In this document: piece by piece, positions 22,401 through 33,518 of the stretch | How the letters are laid out: each line of letters opens with the position of its first letter | How positions within the stretch are numbered: position 1 is the stretch's first letter | Assembly: GCA_964030475.1 (NCBI GenBank) | Contig: CAXIPT010000018.1 | Coordinates: forward strand, 204,739 to 268,738 | From: Tethya wilhelma | Lineage: Eukaryota; Porifera; Demospongiae; Tethyida; Tethyidae | Length of the DNA: 64,000 nt | Direction of reading: 5' to 3' | Made by a program: the position numbers and the translations under genes | Notes under the pieces: model-generated | What the model was told of the DNA's origin: nothing | Databases searched by the model: none | The model's input: only the letters and a program-made list of their open reading frames with translations

Positions 22401-25400
22401 CAAATCATCTTCTATATCATCAAGTGCTGCATGCATGAAAAATTATTGTGAACTAAAATGGACTCTTTATACATAATACTATAGGTCTTGATGCCACTTC
22501 TTCGTTTGACCTCTTGAACCACCTCAATAAACTGGCCTTGTCTAACAGGACTGTGATCCTTACCATCCATCAGCCCAGAATGGAGATATTTCACATGTTT
22601 AACAGACTGGTACTGCTTACTAAAGGACAGGTAGGCTGAAGCCCTTCAGAGGGAGAGCCACTTTGCTTATGTAAAAATGTACAAGTATACGTAAATGAAA
22701 TTTTGACCTCTGAATCAGTAACTTTCTAGCTATGGTGCGATCATCATATATCACTATATCCATGCAGTTATCGTTGTACAATTATATCAGTGAATATCGT
22801 TTGGGCTGTGTATACATTTTAATATGGCAGGTGGCATATCATGGAGCACCGGAAAGAGCATATGAAGTATTCGTGAATGCACTCCTAAAGTCTTCCTTGA
22901 ATCAAAGTCTCATCTTGCCTGTCAGTGAATTAGAGAACCACAACCCAGCAGGTACGTATGGCACAGTGTTTCATTTAGAAAAATTCCGAAGTGGTGACAA
23001 AATAATGCTTTTAAAAACTTTTGGGGGGGGGAGGGGGGCAGGCAAAAGAGCATTAGACACCATGCTATCTAGGGGGGTTGGGGAGGGCCCCCCAGATAAT
23101 TTTTGAATTTATACCACCTGAGATCACTTCTGGTACATTTTCAGGCCGTTTTTGAGGCTTTCTAATCTGGTGCTGACACAACACTTATTCAAGTGACCTA
23201 ATTTTATCTCGAATTCAGATAAAACTATTAATACATTGAACGTAATGGAGTAGAATAATTGCAGTTTAGTTTGTAAAATAATTCTTTTAAGAGTGTGTAC
23301 ACCATAACCTGTTAATTCCTTGCTTCTGTTGCTATACTATACATGGAAACTAATTTAAAAACTTGCTTCCATGTAAATTTCAGGGGGGCAAGACTTTGGC
23401 AAGGGGGGCAAATGCCCCCTCCCCCCCCTCCCCCTTCCCTAAATGAAACCCTGTGTGGATGCATGTGCTATGTTATAGGCAATGACATGTTTGCTATAAT
23501 ATACACTATCTCTACATGCTACAAAAAGCCAGTTGCTACATGCATAATGTGCTATACCCATGCTCAGATGTGGTAATGGATATGCTCGGAAATCAGCAAA
23601 TGTGTGAGAAACTTGTCAATCAGTACAACATGTCTATTGAGCCTCAGCTTGTGTGTGCAGCAATTGATACTGCTAGGTGAGTGAAGTAGATATAGGTATT
23701 CATAGTTGATACTGTGCATGGTGTCTATTAACCATTCAATATATATTAATAGTCTCTACTGACCATTGTCCACTACAAAATGCTGCATGCATCGTACTTA
23801 CGAGAAGGATAACTAATCCTCAAGACAATTTTCTAACCTTAAAGACAGAAACAAAAACATTTTGTCCAATTTGACTCTATGGGATAACTTTAACTGGTTT
23901 GCTAGATAGCTATAAATTTACTGAACATTAACAAAAAAAATCTGTATAAGCATGACATGTAATATAGCGATTTGATTGTAGGTAAAAGTCAATTATTCCC
24001 TATTGTAGCCCACTTGTGACGTAGATCAAAGTGCCGACAGGGCATATATATGTGATATTGCACTGTGCATGGTTTGTGTACTGCAGTTACTTAAGAGTAT
24101 ACAGCACTGCTGGTATAATTATAATTATAATTATTCTCTAGCTATATAGCTCGCTACCAAACTACTACAGTCATAGATATAAGAATATACTTACCATACT
24201 GGAGTAAAGCTAGAAGTATTATGGAGTATGGAGTAAAGCATTATGCGTGTGTATGGAATAATGCCCTTGTGCAGTTACTGTATTATAGCCCTTGGGCTTC
24301 ACCTTTGGGCTATAATAGTAACCGCCCTCGTGCATTATATTCCATACACACGGAAAGACATGTAATAACTATAACTAATACCATGCATGCATATACAGTA
24401 CCCCTCAAAAGTTCGATTCCTTTCTATAAACACCTGTGCAAATGCTTCCAAAAATGTTACGTCCATGTGCCTCTTCTCATTATTACAGTAAGAAAATGCA
24501 GTTTCAATGTAGCAGCAAAATGTTGTGAATTGCATCTGTAACAAAATTTGGACTGACCAAAAGCCTAGTGTAGTATCAGAAAGAGTTTTTCACATGCAGT
24601 CCACTTAACCTATGTAGTAAGGCTCTCATTGAAGTTTTTCTCACTGTGTGGTATTTGCTGTTGCTCTGTAGCAAAATTCTGTCCAAGTGCTCCATTGATA
24701 GCATGTATTCCTATAGTCTACTAATTTTAGAGAAATTTTCACGTCTTTTGATTAACCTATATTTTGGGAAACTCAAAATTTCACATTCTAACCCCAATAA
24801 GCATTTACATTGATTCAGTTTGGTCATTATGCAATAAAGAATCTTGCCCTATATACTCAAATACATAAATTTGATAGACGTAAATGGGATGAGTGTGATG
24901 ATTCAAGCTGTGAAGAACTGAAGAATAAGAGCACTGGTTGGGTAATTCCTCAGCCAGATATCTTCACAAGAGTTGCTACACACGATGCCAGAGGAGCCAA
25001 GAGCAATAATCTAGTGTTCTTTCTGCCAATTGGATACTTCGCATTTGGATTTGTACTAGGTTTGTGATCTGATGAGTTGTTTTGAGATTATCTAAGTAGT
25101 TGCATGCAACACACGTCCACTTGAACATTTCACAAACTTGAACAACAACAATCCAAACTTGCTGCAAAATTTGGATTGTAAAATGAAATTTAATTATACC
25201 TGCGTGTTTGTAACTTTTCAGGGACTGTGTACCTCCAGCAAACTACCCCACTTCTGATAATATCTGGAGTGAGTGTGTTTGCAGCGGCCCATGGAGTCTT
25301 CATGTTCACAGCAATGTATGCCTTCTACCTAAAAGCTCTACAAGTTAGTTATTTCTGTATAAGAAGAGACCGAAGACCACAATGTACATTAATGTATTAA

Positions 25401-28400
25401 AATAAATATGAATTCACTGTAGGAATGCATTGGGCTGGGTATAGAAAGTAATGTGACAAGGCATGCATATCTCAATTTTTAGCACAGATTTCCTTAATTT
25501 CATCTGTGATCATACATAACTATTATGCATTCTGCTGTAACTGCAACATAGTTACTGTATACTTATATGCTGAAATTAAGACATGCCTTAATTTCAGTAC
25601 ATGTAAACATACTTGTATGCTGTTTTCATGCAGCCAATTAAAAGTAATGAGCCCACTTTGACATCTCTTTTTGTGGGAACTGTGTACATTCATATACAGC
25701 TTGATACTCATTTCTATCGCTAATATTGTAGCTTTATAGCTTTGAACAGAGTCCAAATATCGTTAACTATTATTGTCCATTAAATAGCTCTATTTAGAAG
25801 TCGCAGTCTCCTATTCCTTTACTGATTATTAACTTATGAAAGTTTTTCTTTTGCTTATCAGGTTCATGAGTTTGCTCTTTCACTCTACTATAATTATATC
25901 TTATGTACATCACCAAAAATATAGGTATACTCCTATGAGAAAGCTGATGGTGTTGGCAGAGCAGCTGACCTGGTCGTCCAGGGCTTCATCAGATATCAGT
26001 CGATTGCAGTCTTTCCTGTTATCATATCAGCCACAGTTCATTATCTCTTGGTAAATAATTTGCAGCTAATTAATTGATAAAATTATGGCTGTATACCTTT
26101 TTTTGTGCTGCAGCTTGTAAATGCTGCTTCGTATGACATATTGGTTTTCCTACAAGTTGTTGTGATCAACATAGCCCTAAACCAAACTTGGACAGCTTTG
26201 TACATCATGTTGATTGTCGCCATGCCAGGACCATCATTAAAAGTGTCTTCAGCTGTTGCTGCTGTATTCAGCTTTACAAGTGGCTTTTACATACCTGTCG
26301 AACAACTTGGATGGTGGTAAGTATTGCAAACTACTTAGTACAAGACCTCAATGACCATCTACTGCAGGATATAGCTGTCATAAAGACTTAAACTGAATTA
26401 AGGTCAACCTCACAACCCTCAAACCTGTAAAGTTAAATTTCTGTCTAGGAGTTAATTTTTAATGAATTAATTGGCACACAGAATTTGAAGTATAGGCATC
26501 TCAAATTGTAACTATGTCAGCGATCATACACGCGTGCGTGCATGATTGTGTACTTGGATGTATAATAATATTTTACATGATTTTCTGTCACTGCATGCAG
26601 GTTGCGTTGGCTAGTGTACATCAATCCTAACTACTATGCTAGTTCCTCTGTGGCGGTGTTAGTTCTCTCAAACTTCAGGACAAACTGTGATGGTTCTGAC
26701 TTAAGTTGCTTTCTTCAGTCAGGTGTGAACCTTCTACGACAATTCAACTTTGACAATGTCAATCCCTACGTTCACTTTCTGGTAAGGTTTTAGCTAGACA
26801 TTCTATCTCCATATAGATTTACAGATGTAAGTTATATTGTATCCTACATATAATACTGATCATGGTTGCACATTTAGAAAACAGAGAAGAGGAGTGGGGC
26901 TATAATCAAGGCCACAAATATTTTGCCTGTAGTTGGGGGGCAGTCATACCTGTATGCTGTAGTAGCACACAGCCTTATTATTAGGGAATTTAGTGGCATG
27001 TTTTGAAGGAAAAAAATTTAAACTAAACAGTAACATGCTCTGAATAAACTCTGTTGCATTTTTCAACTCCTATATATATCTAAGTTATTTGCTGCGTGAT
27101 TTACCTTAAATTATGGTAAAGGAAAACCTTAAGTGGCTGCTTTATGTACTTGCATTACTGATCAAGTTTCATTTGATTTTAACCGATTATACGCTGAAAT
27201 CTTTTGAAGTGAGTGATGTCATACGGTGAGATTAAAATTTAAAATTTTTAGTAGCTGCGCCTTCTTTTTGTTTTTCTTCTAAAGTAAAGACTAGGCAAAG
27301 CTTTTTATATGATGCAGCTAAGCAACAATCGAGCTTATTATACTCCAGGTCTTGTTGCTTAGTGAAGTTTTTGCTGGTAAAAAAAGCCTAACATACGGGA
27401 GGGTCAAATACCCTAGGATATAGCCGCATGTATAAAGCTTTTTTTCCAGCTAGCCAGCAACGCTTACAAAAGCAATGCTATGGGTATATAGCCTAACTAT
27501 CCCTGCACCTACGTAGCAAGTTCCAAGCTTATCCTCTGAAGGGCTGTAGAAAAAGCGTCAATCTAAAGTCGACCATCGTGATCGCGAAGATCGTGACCAT
27601 TGTTCGCTCAACGACGAGTAGCACCACGCCTTACTAGTAGTTCTAAGTCTGATTTGATATTTTTGTAGAGTAGTCCCTTACCTATTCGTGTATAAAGTTT
27701 AAAGTTTAGGGCTAATTGCTTAACTTGCAAAATAGTCGCTAGTGCAGCCTTGATGCGATTTCACGTCATCCGCAGGTAATCAGTTAATTGGCTACAATAA
27801 TTAAAATGAAAAAGCCTGGAGTAGGGAGGGAGACGTCAAAAGTCTACAAAGGAGAGGCCCCTCCCTGTCCTCCTTAACAGACCCAGTTGTATATATGGAA
27901 CTTCTACTTTCCATGAAAAAAACTTACTTTGCGTGTGTTATTGTTCGTTTGTTTTACTTACTTTGCATGTGCTATCAAATTTGGCTCAATACTTTGAAGT
28001 ATACATGCCTGGAAACCGCATTGTTTGATGCAAGTACATAATTACAAAATGCACAGTTATGACTCCTCACTAAGCCCTCTTTATATATCCGGCATCAGCT
28101 CGGTTAGGCATTTCTCCCAGTATCATAGCATATTGATGATTCAATGGTCTTGATTTGTGATTTGTTCTTCCTCACGTCGACTATCATTCTTAGCTATTGA
28201 TATAAAGAACCATATATGCAATAGAATTATGTGCTATCAAATTTGACTCAAACTTTTTATAATATTATAGTCTGTTGTCTGGAAACTGTTCAAATACATA
28301 ATTAGAAAAAAAAAATCACAGTTAGGGTATACTCCCTATAACCCCTCTCTACAAATTAATGCTTATATGGGAGAAGTTTTTGTGAGCTTTATAGGCTTTG

Positions 28401-28586
28401 ACTTTGTTAGATGGTTTTTTTGTTGTTTTTTTTGCCCATTCCTATTGATATCGTATGTTCTTGTTTACTTAATCTTTACAGGTTCTTCTTGGCTTTACAC
28501 TGCTGTTTATTCTCCTGGGCATATTTTTTCATTGGTTACATTATACTACGATTGAAGCAAAAATAAAGCGATTAATAAAAAAGTGA
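14486..28586 (+). CDS. Notum/PAE esterase - ABCG transporter fusion protein
   Basis: Twenty-one exons with GT-AG borders and matching phase: 14486-14758, 16612-16800, 17389-17782, 17992-18215, 18504-18608, 19358-19522, 19939-20075, 20149-20539, 20604-20807, 20960-21127, 21763-21966, 22224-22365, 22485-22630, 22831-22951, 23568-23676, 24878-25059, 25222-25343, 25925-26050, 26114-26316, 26601-26781, 28482-28586. The product is about 1296 residues. It has a signal peptide (about 1-24), a Notum/pectin-acetylesterase hydrolase (about 30-570), one TM helix (about 574-603), an ABCG nucleotide-binding domain (about 630-960) and six TM helices. The ectodomain should lie outside the cell and the ATPase inside. 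Exons 1-8 join exons 9-21 without stop or phase break, so one continuous ORF carries both modules. Substrate is unknown; a lipid or lipidated ligand is plausible from both families. An alternative, longer 3' end is described at 32984-33518. Confidence 0.85.
14965..15007. repeat. (TG)n microsatellite in intron 1
   Basis: About 21 uninterrupted TG units. It lies inside an older interspersed repeat (about 14920-15190) that shares the words TTACGGTAGTCGTTTT and TGAGATxxGAGGCTTTT with the inverted copy at 60730-60970. Confidence 0.95.
16363..16458. repeat. imperfect (TG)n microsatellite in intron 1
   Basis: TG-rich tract with a few interruptions (TGCTTG, TGCGTG, TACGCGCATG). It generates several open frames of Val-Cys or Thr-His repeats that are not genes. 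Confidence 0.9.
20604..24100 (+). other. ABCG nucleotide-binding domain (exons 9-15)
   Basis: The domain opens with [12 protein letters not shown]. Walker A is [16 protein letters not shown] (about residues 725-738), the Q-loop [11 protein letters not shown] (Gln about 776), the signature [15 protein letters not shown] (about 834-848), Walker [10 protein letters not shown] (Asp861-Glu862), the D-loop GLDATSS and the H-loop TIHQPR (His about 894). NPADVVMDML follows, as in ABCG proteins. Every residue needed for ATP binding and hydrolysis is present, so the half-transporter should be a competent ATPase once dimerised. Coding ends with exon 15 at 23676; the rest to 24100 is intron. Confidence 0.9.
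22964..23455. mobile_element. MITE in intron 14 of the fusion gene
   Basis: The left end CAGTGTTTCATTTAGAAA (about 22965) and the right end, in reverse complement CAGGGTTTCATTTAGGGAA, are inverted repeats. The interior has G-runs on one side and C-runs on the other. Size about 490 bp, no coding capacity. CAGxG-type ends with TTTCATTTAG resemble hAT termini; a clear 8-bp target duplication was not seen. Confidence 0.65.
24247..24351. repeat. palindromic MITE, 45-bp arms
   Basis: Arms 24247-24291 and 24307-24351 are imperfect reverse complements (GTGTGTATGGAATAATGCCC on the left), separated by 15 bases. It lies in intron 15. Related half-copies occur near 45994 (GTGTATGGAATAATGCCCTC). Confidence 0.85.
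24878..28586 (+). other. ABCG transmembrane domain (exons 16-21)
   Basis: Six hydrophobic helices in ABC2-type order: [83 protein letters not shown]; and [16 protein letters not shown]. The extracellular loop before TM6 holds [10 protein letters not shown] and several Cys ([10 protein letters not shown]), typical of ABCG members. The first of these exons was set at 24878 because only that acceptor (GATAG) keeps phase 2 from exon 15. The stop TGA at 28584-28586 overlaps a perfect GTGAGT donor at 28583. Confidence 0.85.
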
Positions 28587-28653
28587 GTTTAATTAGCTTT
28601 ATAGGACATCCTCAAAGCTTGATGTATGACATCACTCTTGGTATACAATATGT
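26440..28653. repeat. 2.2-kb segment, apparently identical to 30750-32963
   Basis: From the intron before exon 20 to just beyond exon 21, this segment reappears at an offset of exactly 4310 bases. I saw no differences in the exons, introns or the included MITE where I compared them. The second copy begins directly after the N at 30749. The two diverge at 28654/32964. This pattern fits two unmerged haplotypes in the assembly better than an old tandem duplication. Confidence 0.9.
27183..27783. mobile_element. TTAA-flanked MITE, copy A (in intron 20)
   Basis: Flanked by TTAA at 27179-27182 and 27784-27787. The left end CCGATTATACGC matches the left end of the copy at 52264. The right end is more decayed. 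The interior is shared with 52264-52899, including the words TCTTGTTGCTTAGTGAAG and CCTACGTAGCAAG. TTAA target and CC termini suggest a piggyBac-type non-autonomous element. The assembled duplicate of this copy is at 31493-32093. Confidence 0.75.
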
Positions 28654-29521
28654 AAAAACAATAACAGAAGCCCAAGGATTACTTCACAACATCCAAAAAT
28701 CAGGATTCATTGCAGCTTTTAAAGTGAATCTCCACATGTTTGGCTACACAAAGCCACTTAGTGTGCTGCTACAAGGGTGTGCAATGGATGTTGTTACAGC
28801 CTACAAAGAAATCGAAACCATTAAGAAAGTCTTCAGTGACTTAAGGAAAAATCCTGAGAAAGAATTCAAATCAATCTTTCAGTCAATGGAAGATATGGCT
28901 GGTGAACATGGCATGACTATTCCCAGAGTCTGTAGAAGACAGACATCCAGAAGCAATGTTGAAGCCTAAGAATATTGGCGGTGAACCATATTTGTGCCTT
29001 TCCTTGACCATCTTATCCAAGCTTTTAATGATCGATTTACACAACTCAATGAAAATACTATGAGAGGCTTTCAGTTGCTACCTAGTAATTCAGCAGTCAT
29101 AACACAAGAAGATGCTGAAAAGGTTTGTGAGCAATTTGAGTGTGATCTTCCATCAGCTGAGACCTTCATGCAAGAACTTCGATGTTGGAAAGTATTTTGG
29201 TCTAGCATTAGTCAATCTGATACCCCATCTTCTTTGCAAGCTACACTTGCTAGTCCACACTATTCTCCTAAGAGCTATCCAAACATATCAACAGTGCTGC
29301 ATATTCTCTCAGTTACACCAGTTACATCAGCAAGTACAGAGAGAGCAAATTCAGCTCTAAAGTTTGTAAAAAGTGATCGAAGATCCACAATGGGACAAGA
29401 TCGGTTGAATTCCCTTATACTTTTATATGTCCACCATGATATGAAACTAGATTATGATGCAATTGTTGATATGTATGCCTGTCGTCATCCAAGAAGGATG
29501 ACTCTAATCAATCCCTTATAA
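28654..29521 (+). pseudogene. hAT transposase C-terminal half, two in-frame stops
   Basis: The frame reads LLHNIQKSGFIAAFKVNLHM, TKPLSVLLQG and IPRVCRRQTSR, meets TAA at 28967 and TGA at 28982, then continues in the same frame to 29521. The distal part has the hAT dimerisation segment: YPNISTVLHILSVTPVTSAS, ERANSALKFVKSDRR, LNSLILLYVHHDM. It resembles hAT proteins related to PRKRIR/ZMYM-like genes. The N-terminal BED finger and first catalytic block are missing because similarity starts abruptly at the point where the locus diverges from its second copy. A typical hAT 3' tail (GGATGCCCCCAGACCCCCCT) follows at about 29618-29700. Confidence 0.8.
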
Positions 29522-29930
29522 TTGTGTTTTACTTTGATTTCTTGAAAAAATGTAAATGGCTCTTAAATGCCACCAAATTGCACCTATAAACAGCTAAATT
29601 TCAAAATTTTCCCGGGGGAGGATGCCCCCAGACCCCCCTACAGTGTGCTGTGCTCCGCTTCACTCCGCACAGCATATAGAGTGCCCCCCCTTATTTGTAA
29701 TGCTGAATCCGCCACTGATGCTATTCCCAGTACGGTACATAGGAATGGCACGAGAATGCCCCATTAGCGCAATACAAATACTCACGCAAATAACTCTGCA
29801 AAAAATGAGCACTTGGCACAAAAAGGGTTCTTAAGCTACTATTTAACTCTCTCTTTCTAACAAGCCTAAAAACATGGCCTAAAACCATCGCTAAAGTACC
29901 AAACTAAAATATGCCAAACCTCCAATTTTC
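29522..29930. other. 3' flank of hAT relic
   Basis: G/C-rich stretch with runs of C, then AT-rich sequence. No gene. The words at 29585-29720 look like the 3' untranslated end of the hAT element. Confidence 0.5.
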
Positions 29931-29939
29931 TCCATCTTC

Positions 29940-30590
29940 TTATTCTTATTCTTCTATCTTGCGCTCATTTTTCTCTGAGAGCGCTCACTTTCAGGAGCTG
30001 ATTCTTGAACAAATAAACTTGGTTTCCTAGTCTTCAACCGCTTTTGGCATCGGTTATTCATCTCTCTAGCTAAGTCGCTAGATATAAAACGAAAAGCGCC
30101 TTCTCCGTATGGCAGCCATTAAATTTCTATACTCATGAATAATTCATTAGATACTTGAAAATCAAGTTGACGACCCTTTCCACATATACAAGTGTGCGTT
30201 ATTTAGAATTCATATTATCAGATTCTGCTGTTTCCACTACTACTGCATGTACTGGATACAAAACTCCACCATAGCTATTAGTTGCTGTAGAGAATTTGCT
30301 AGGGTACATACAACAGAAAAAAATAGAACAAACAAGTAGAAAAAACATTGGAAATGTAATGAAATGGCCAAATCATAAAAAGTAAGCAAACAAGATAGGA
30401 ATGGTGGTCAGATTGAGAGAAGAGTTCATTCCTGTGTCCATTATGTCATTGAGCTAGGGATATGAACATAACTGAGACACACAAAATGAACTCTTCACTC
30501 AATCTGACCACCATTCCTATCTTGTTTGCTTACTTTTTACGATTTGGCCATTTCATTACATTTCCAATGTTTTTTCTACTTGTGGCATAT
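29940..30590. mobile_element. fold-back element with inner 100-bp hairpin
   Basis: Inner arms at about 30330-30430 and 30486-30583 are near-perfect reverse complements (GGAATGGTGGTCAGATTGAG against CTCAATCTGACCACCATTCC) around a loop of about 55 bases. The outer left part (GCTGATTCTTGAACAAATAA at about 29998) matches both outer arms of the element at 50800-51842. The right outer arm is replaced by a fragment of the TTAA-type MITE. Confidence 0.8.
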
Positions 30591-30748
30591 AGCTTAACTA
30601 TCTCTGCACCTACATTGCCAGTTTCAGGCTTATATTCTGAAGGGTTGTGGAAAAAACGTCGCTCTAAACCCTATAACCTTGATGGCGAACATCGTGACTG
30701 TTAGTTGCTCAATGACGAGTAGTACAAGAAGTTCTAACTCATTGATGC
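30590..30748. mobile_element. partial TTAA-type MITE
   Basis: Sequence such as GAAGGGTTGTGGAAAAAACG and GACGAGTAGTAC matches the middle of the MITE copies at 27183 and 52264. It is cut off by the N at 30749. Confidence 0.7.
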
Positions 30749-30749
30749 N
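30749..30749. other. assembly gap base (N)
   Basis: Single N; sequence to its right restarts at a position equivalent to 26440, inside an intron of the fusion gene. Confidence 0.9.
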
Positions 30750-30910
30750 TCTGTCTAGGAGTTAATTTTTAATGAATTAATTGGCACACAGAATTTGAAG
30801 TATAGGCATCTCAAATTGTAACTATGTCAGCGATCATACACGCGTGCGTGCATGATTGTGTACTTGGATGTATAATAATATTTTACATGATTTTCTGTCA
30901 CTGCATGCAG

Positions 30911-33518
30911 GTTGCGTTGGCTAGTGTACATCAATCCTAACTACTATGCTAGTTCCTCTGTGGCGGTGTTAGTTCTCTCAAACTTCAGGACAAACTGTGA
31001 TGGTTCTGACTTAAGTTGCTTTCTTCAGTCAGGTGTGAACCTTCTACGACAATTCAACTTTGACAATGTCAATCCCTACGTTCACTTTCTGGTAAGGTTT
31101 TAGCTAGACATTCTATCTCCATATAGATTTACAGATGTAAGTTATATTGTATCCTACATATAATACTGATCATGGTTGCACATTTAGAAAACAGAGAAGA
31201 GGAGTGGGGCTATAATCAAGGCCACAAATATTTTGCCTGTAGTTGGGGGGCAGTCATACCTGTATGCTGTAGTAGCACACAGCCTTATTATTAGGGAATT
31301 TAGTGGCATGTTTTGAAGGAAAAAAATTTAAACTAAACAGTAACATGCTCTGAATAAACTCTGTTGCATTTTTCAACTCCTATATATATCTAAGTTATTT
31401 GCTGCGTGATTTACCTTAAATTATGGTAAAGGAAAACCTTAAGTGGCTGCTTTATGTACTTGCATTACTGATCAAGTTTCATTTGATTTTAACCGATTAT
31501 ACGCTGAAATCTTTTGAAGTGAGTGATGTCATACGGTGAGATTAAAATTTAAAATTTTTAGTAGCTGCGCCTTCTTTTTGTTTTTCTTCTAAAGTAAAGA
31601 CTAGGCAAAGCTTTTTATATGATGCAGCTAAGCAACAATCGAGCTTATTATACTCCAGGTCTTGTTGCTTAGTGAAGTTTTTGCTGGTAAAAAAAGCCTA
31701 ACATACGGGAGGGTCAAATACCCTAGGATATAGCCGCATGTATAAAGCTTTTTTTCCAGCTAGCCAGCAACGCTTACAAAAGCAATGCTATGGGTATATA
31801 GCCTAACTATCCCTGCACCTACGTAGCAAGTTCCAAGCTTATCCTCTGAAGGGCTGTAGAAAAAGCGTCAATCTAAAGTCGACCATCGTGATCGCGAAGA
31901 TCGTGACCATTGTTCGCTCAACGACGAGTAGCACCACGCCTTACTAGTAGTTCTAAGTCTGATTTGATATTTTTGTAGAGTAGTCCCTTACCTATTCGTG
32001 TATAAAGTTTAAAGTTTAGGGCTAATTGCTTAACTTGCAAAATAGTCGCTAGTGCAGCCTTGATGCGATTTCACGTCATCCGCAGGTAATCAGTTAATTG
32101 GCTACAATAATTAAAATGAAAAAGCCTGGAGTAGGGAGGGAGACGTCAAAAGTCTACAAAGGAGAGGCCCCTCCCTGTCCTCCTTAACAGACCCAGTTGT
32201 ATATATGGAACTTCTACTTTCCATGAAAAAAACTTACTTTGCGTGTGTTATTGTTCGTTTGTTTTACTTACTTTGCATGTGCTATCAAATTTGGCTCAAT
32301 ACTTTGAAGTATACATGCCTGGAAACCGCATTGTTTGATGCAAGTACATAATTACAAAATGCACAGTTATGACTCCTCACTAAGCCCTCTTTATATATCC
32401 GGCATCAGCTCGGTTAGGCATTTCTCCCAGTATCATAGCATATTGATGATTCAATGGTCTTGATTTGTGATTTGTTCTTCCTCACGTCGACTATCATTCT
32501 TAGCTATTGATATAAAGAACCATATATGCAATAGAATTATGTGCTATCAAATTTGACTCAAACTTTTTATAATATTATAGTCTGTTGTCTGGAAACTGTT
32601 CAAATACATAATTAGAAAAAAAAAATCACAGTTAGGGTATACTCCCTATAACCCCTCTCTACAAATTAATGCTTATATGGGAGAAGTTTTTGTGAGCTTT
32701 ATAGGCTTTGACTTTGTTAGATGGTTTTTTTGTTGTTTTTTTTGCCCATTCCTATTGATATCGTATGTTCTTGTTTACTTAATCTTTACAGGTTCTTCTT
32801 GGCTTTACACTGCTGTTTATTCTCCTGGGCATATTTTTTCATTGGTTACATTATACTACGATTGAAGCAAAAATAAAGCGATTAATAAAAAAGTGAGTTT
32901 AATTAGCTTTATAGGACATCCTCAAAGCTTGATGTATGACATCACTCTTGGTATACAATATGTGCAATCCAATTATTTTGCAGAAAGAAAATTGAGCAAC
33001 CTCAACATCAACATGAACATGAGTCTCCAAAAACTAAGGTATAATATTTTATCAGATATTATATTATGCATTATTGTTAGTTTTATTAAACAACCATAAA
33101 TATCTCCATGCAGGCAAAAAAATATTGGAGATATGCTGTTAATCACACAATACACAATCTGCAGCAAGAAACCACATTCACAGAGTCACCATCAACCACT
33201 CCATATCTTAATGATGGAGAATTTCACAAGGTTTGGACTCCAGAGAATGTTCCTAAGCTAGCGTATGTTGTGAGTGATGTTATGAAGAAAATGAAACAAG
33301 GAAAAGCTGATACAGGAAGTGCTATTGATCACCACTCTTCTGAAAGTATTTTATTTACTAGACGAGGAAGTGTACTTTGTCGTGTCAACACCGCTCAATC
33401 TTTGTTTAAAAAGTTCTCAACCCCAAATAATGAAATGCAAACTTGTGACATACAATGTTCACTTGAGGAGCTTTCTCAAAAGATATCAAGTGAGCTAGGC
33501 AGTGTGCATTTAAAATGA
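30911..33518 (+). CDS. second copy of the fusion gene 3' end with C-terminal tail
   Basis: Exons 30911-31091 and 32792-32892 repeat exons 20 and 21. Here the GTGAGT at 32893 can splice, in phase, to 32984-33038 (KKIEQPQHQHEHESPKTK) and then 33114-33518 (AKKYWRYAVNHTIHNLQQ, and on to a stop). Introns are 91 and 75 bp with TTTTGCAG and CCATGCAG acceptors. This adds about 150 cytosolic residues, for a protein of about 1450. The tail is Lys/Gln/His-rich at first, with SLEELSQKISSEL near its end. I recognise no domain. In the first copy these exons are absent, because a hAT fragment follows exon 21. The likely true gene is exons 1-21 of the first copy followed by these two exons. Confidence 0.7.
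31493..32093. mobile_element. TTAA-flanked MITE, duplicate of copy A
   Basis: Same sequence as 27183-27783 within the duplicated 2.2-kb segment. Confidence 0.75.

Noticed and set aside
24810..24877. Upstream extension of exon 16 (open frame reading [14 protein letters not shown])
   Set aside because: The TTCAG acceptor before it would break phase with exon 15. The GATAG acceptor at 24877 restores it exactly, so the extension is treated as intron.
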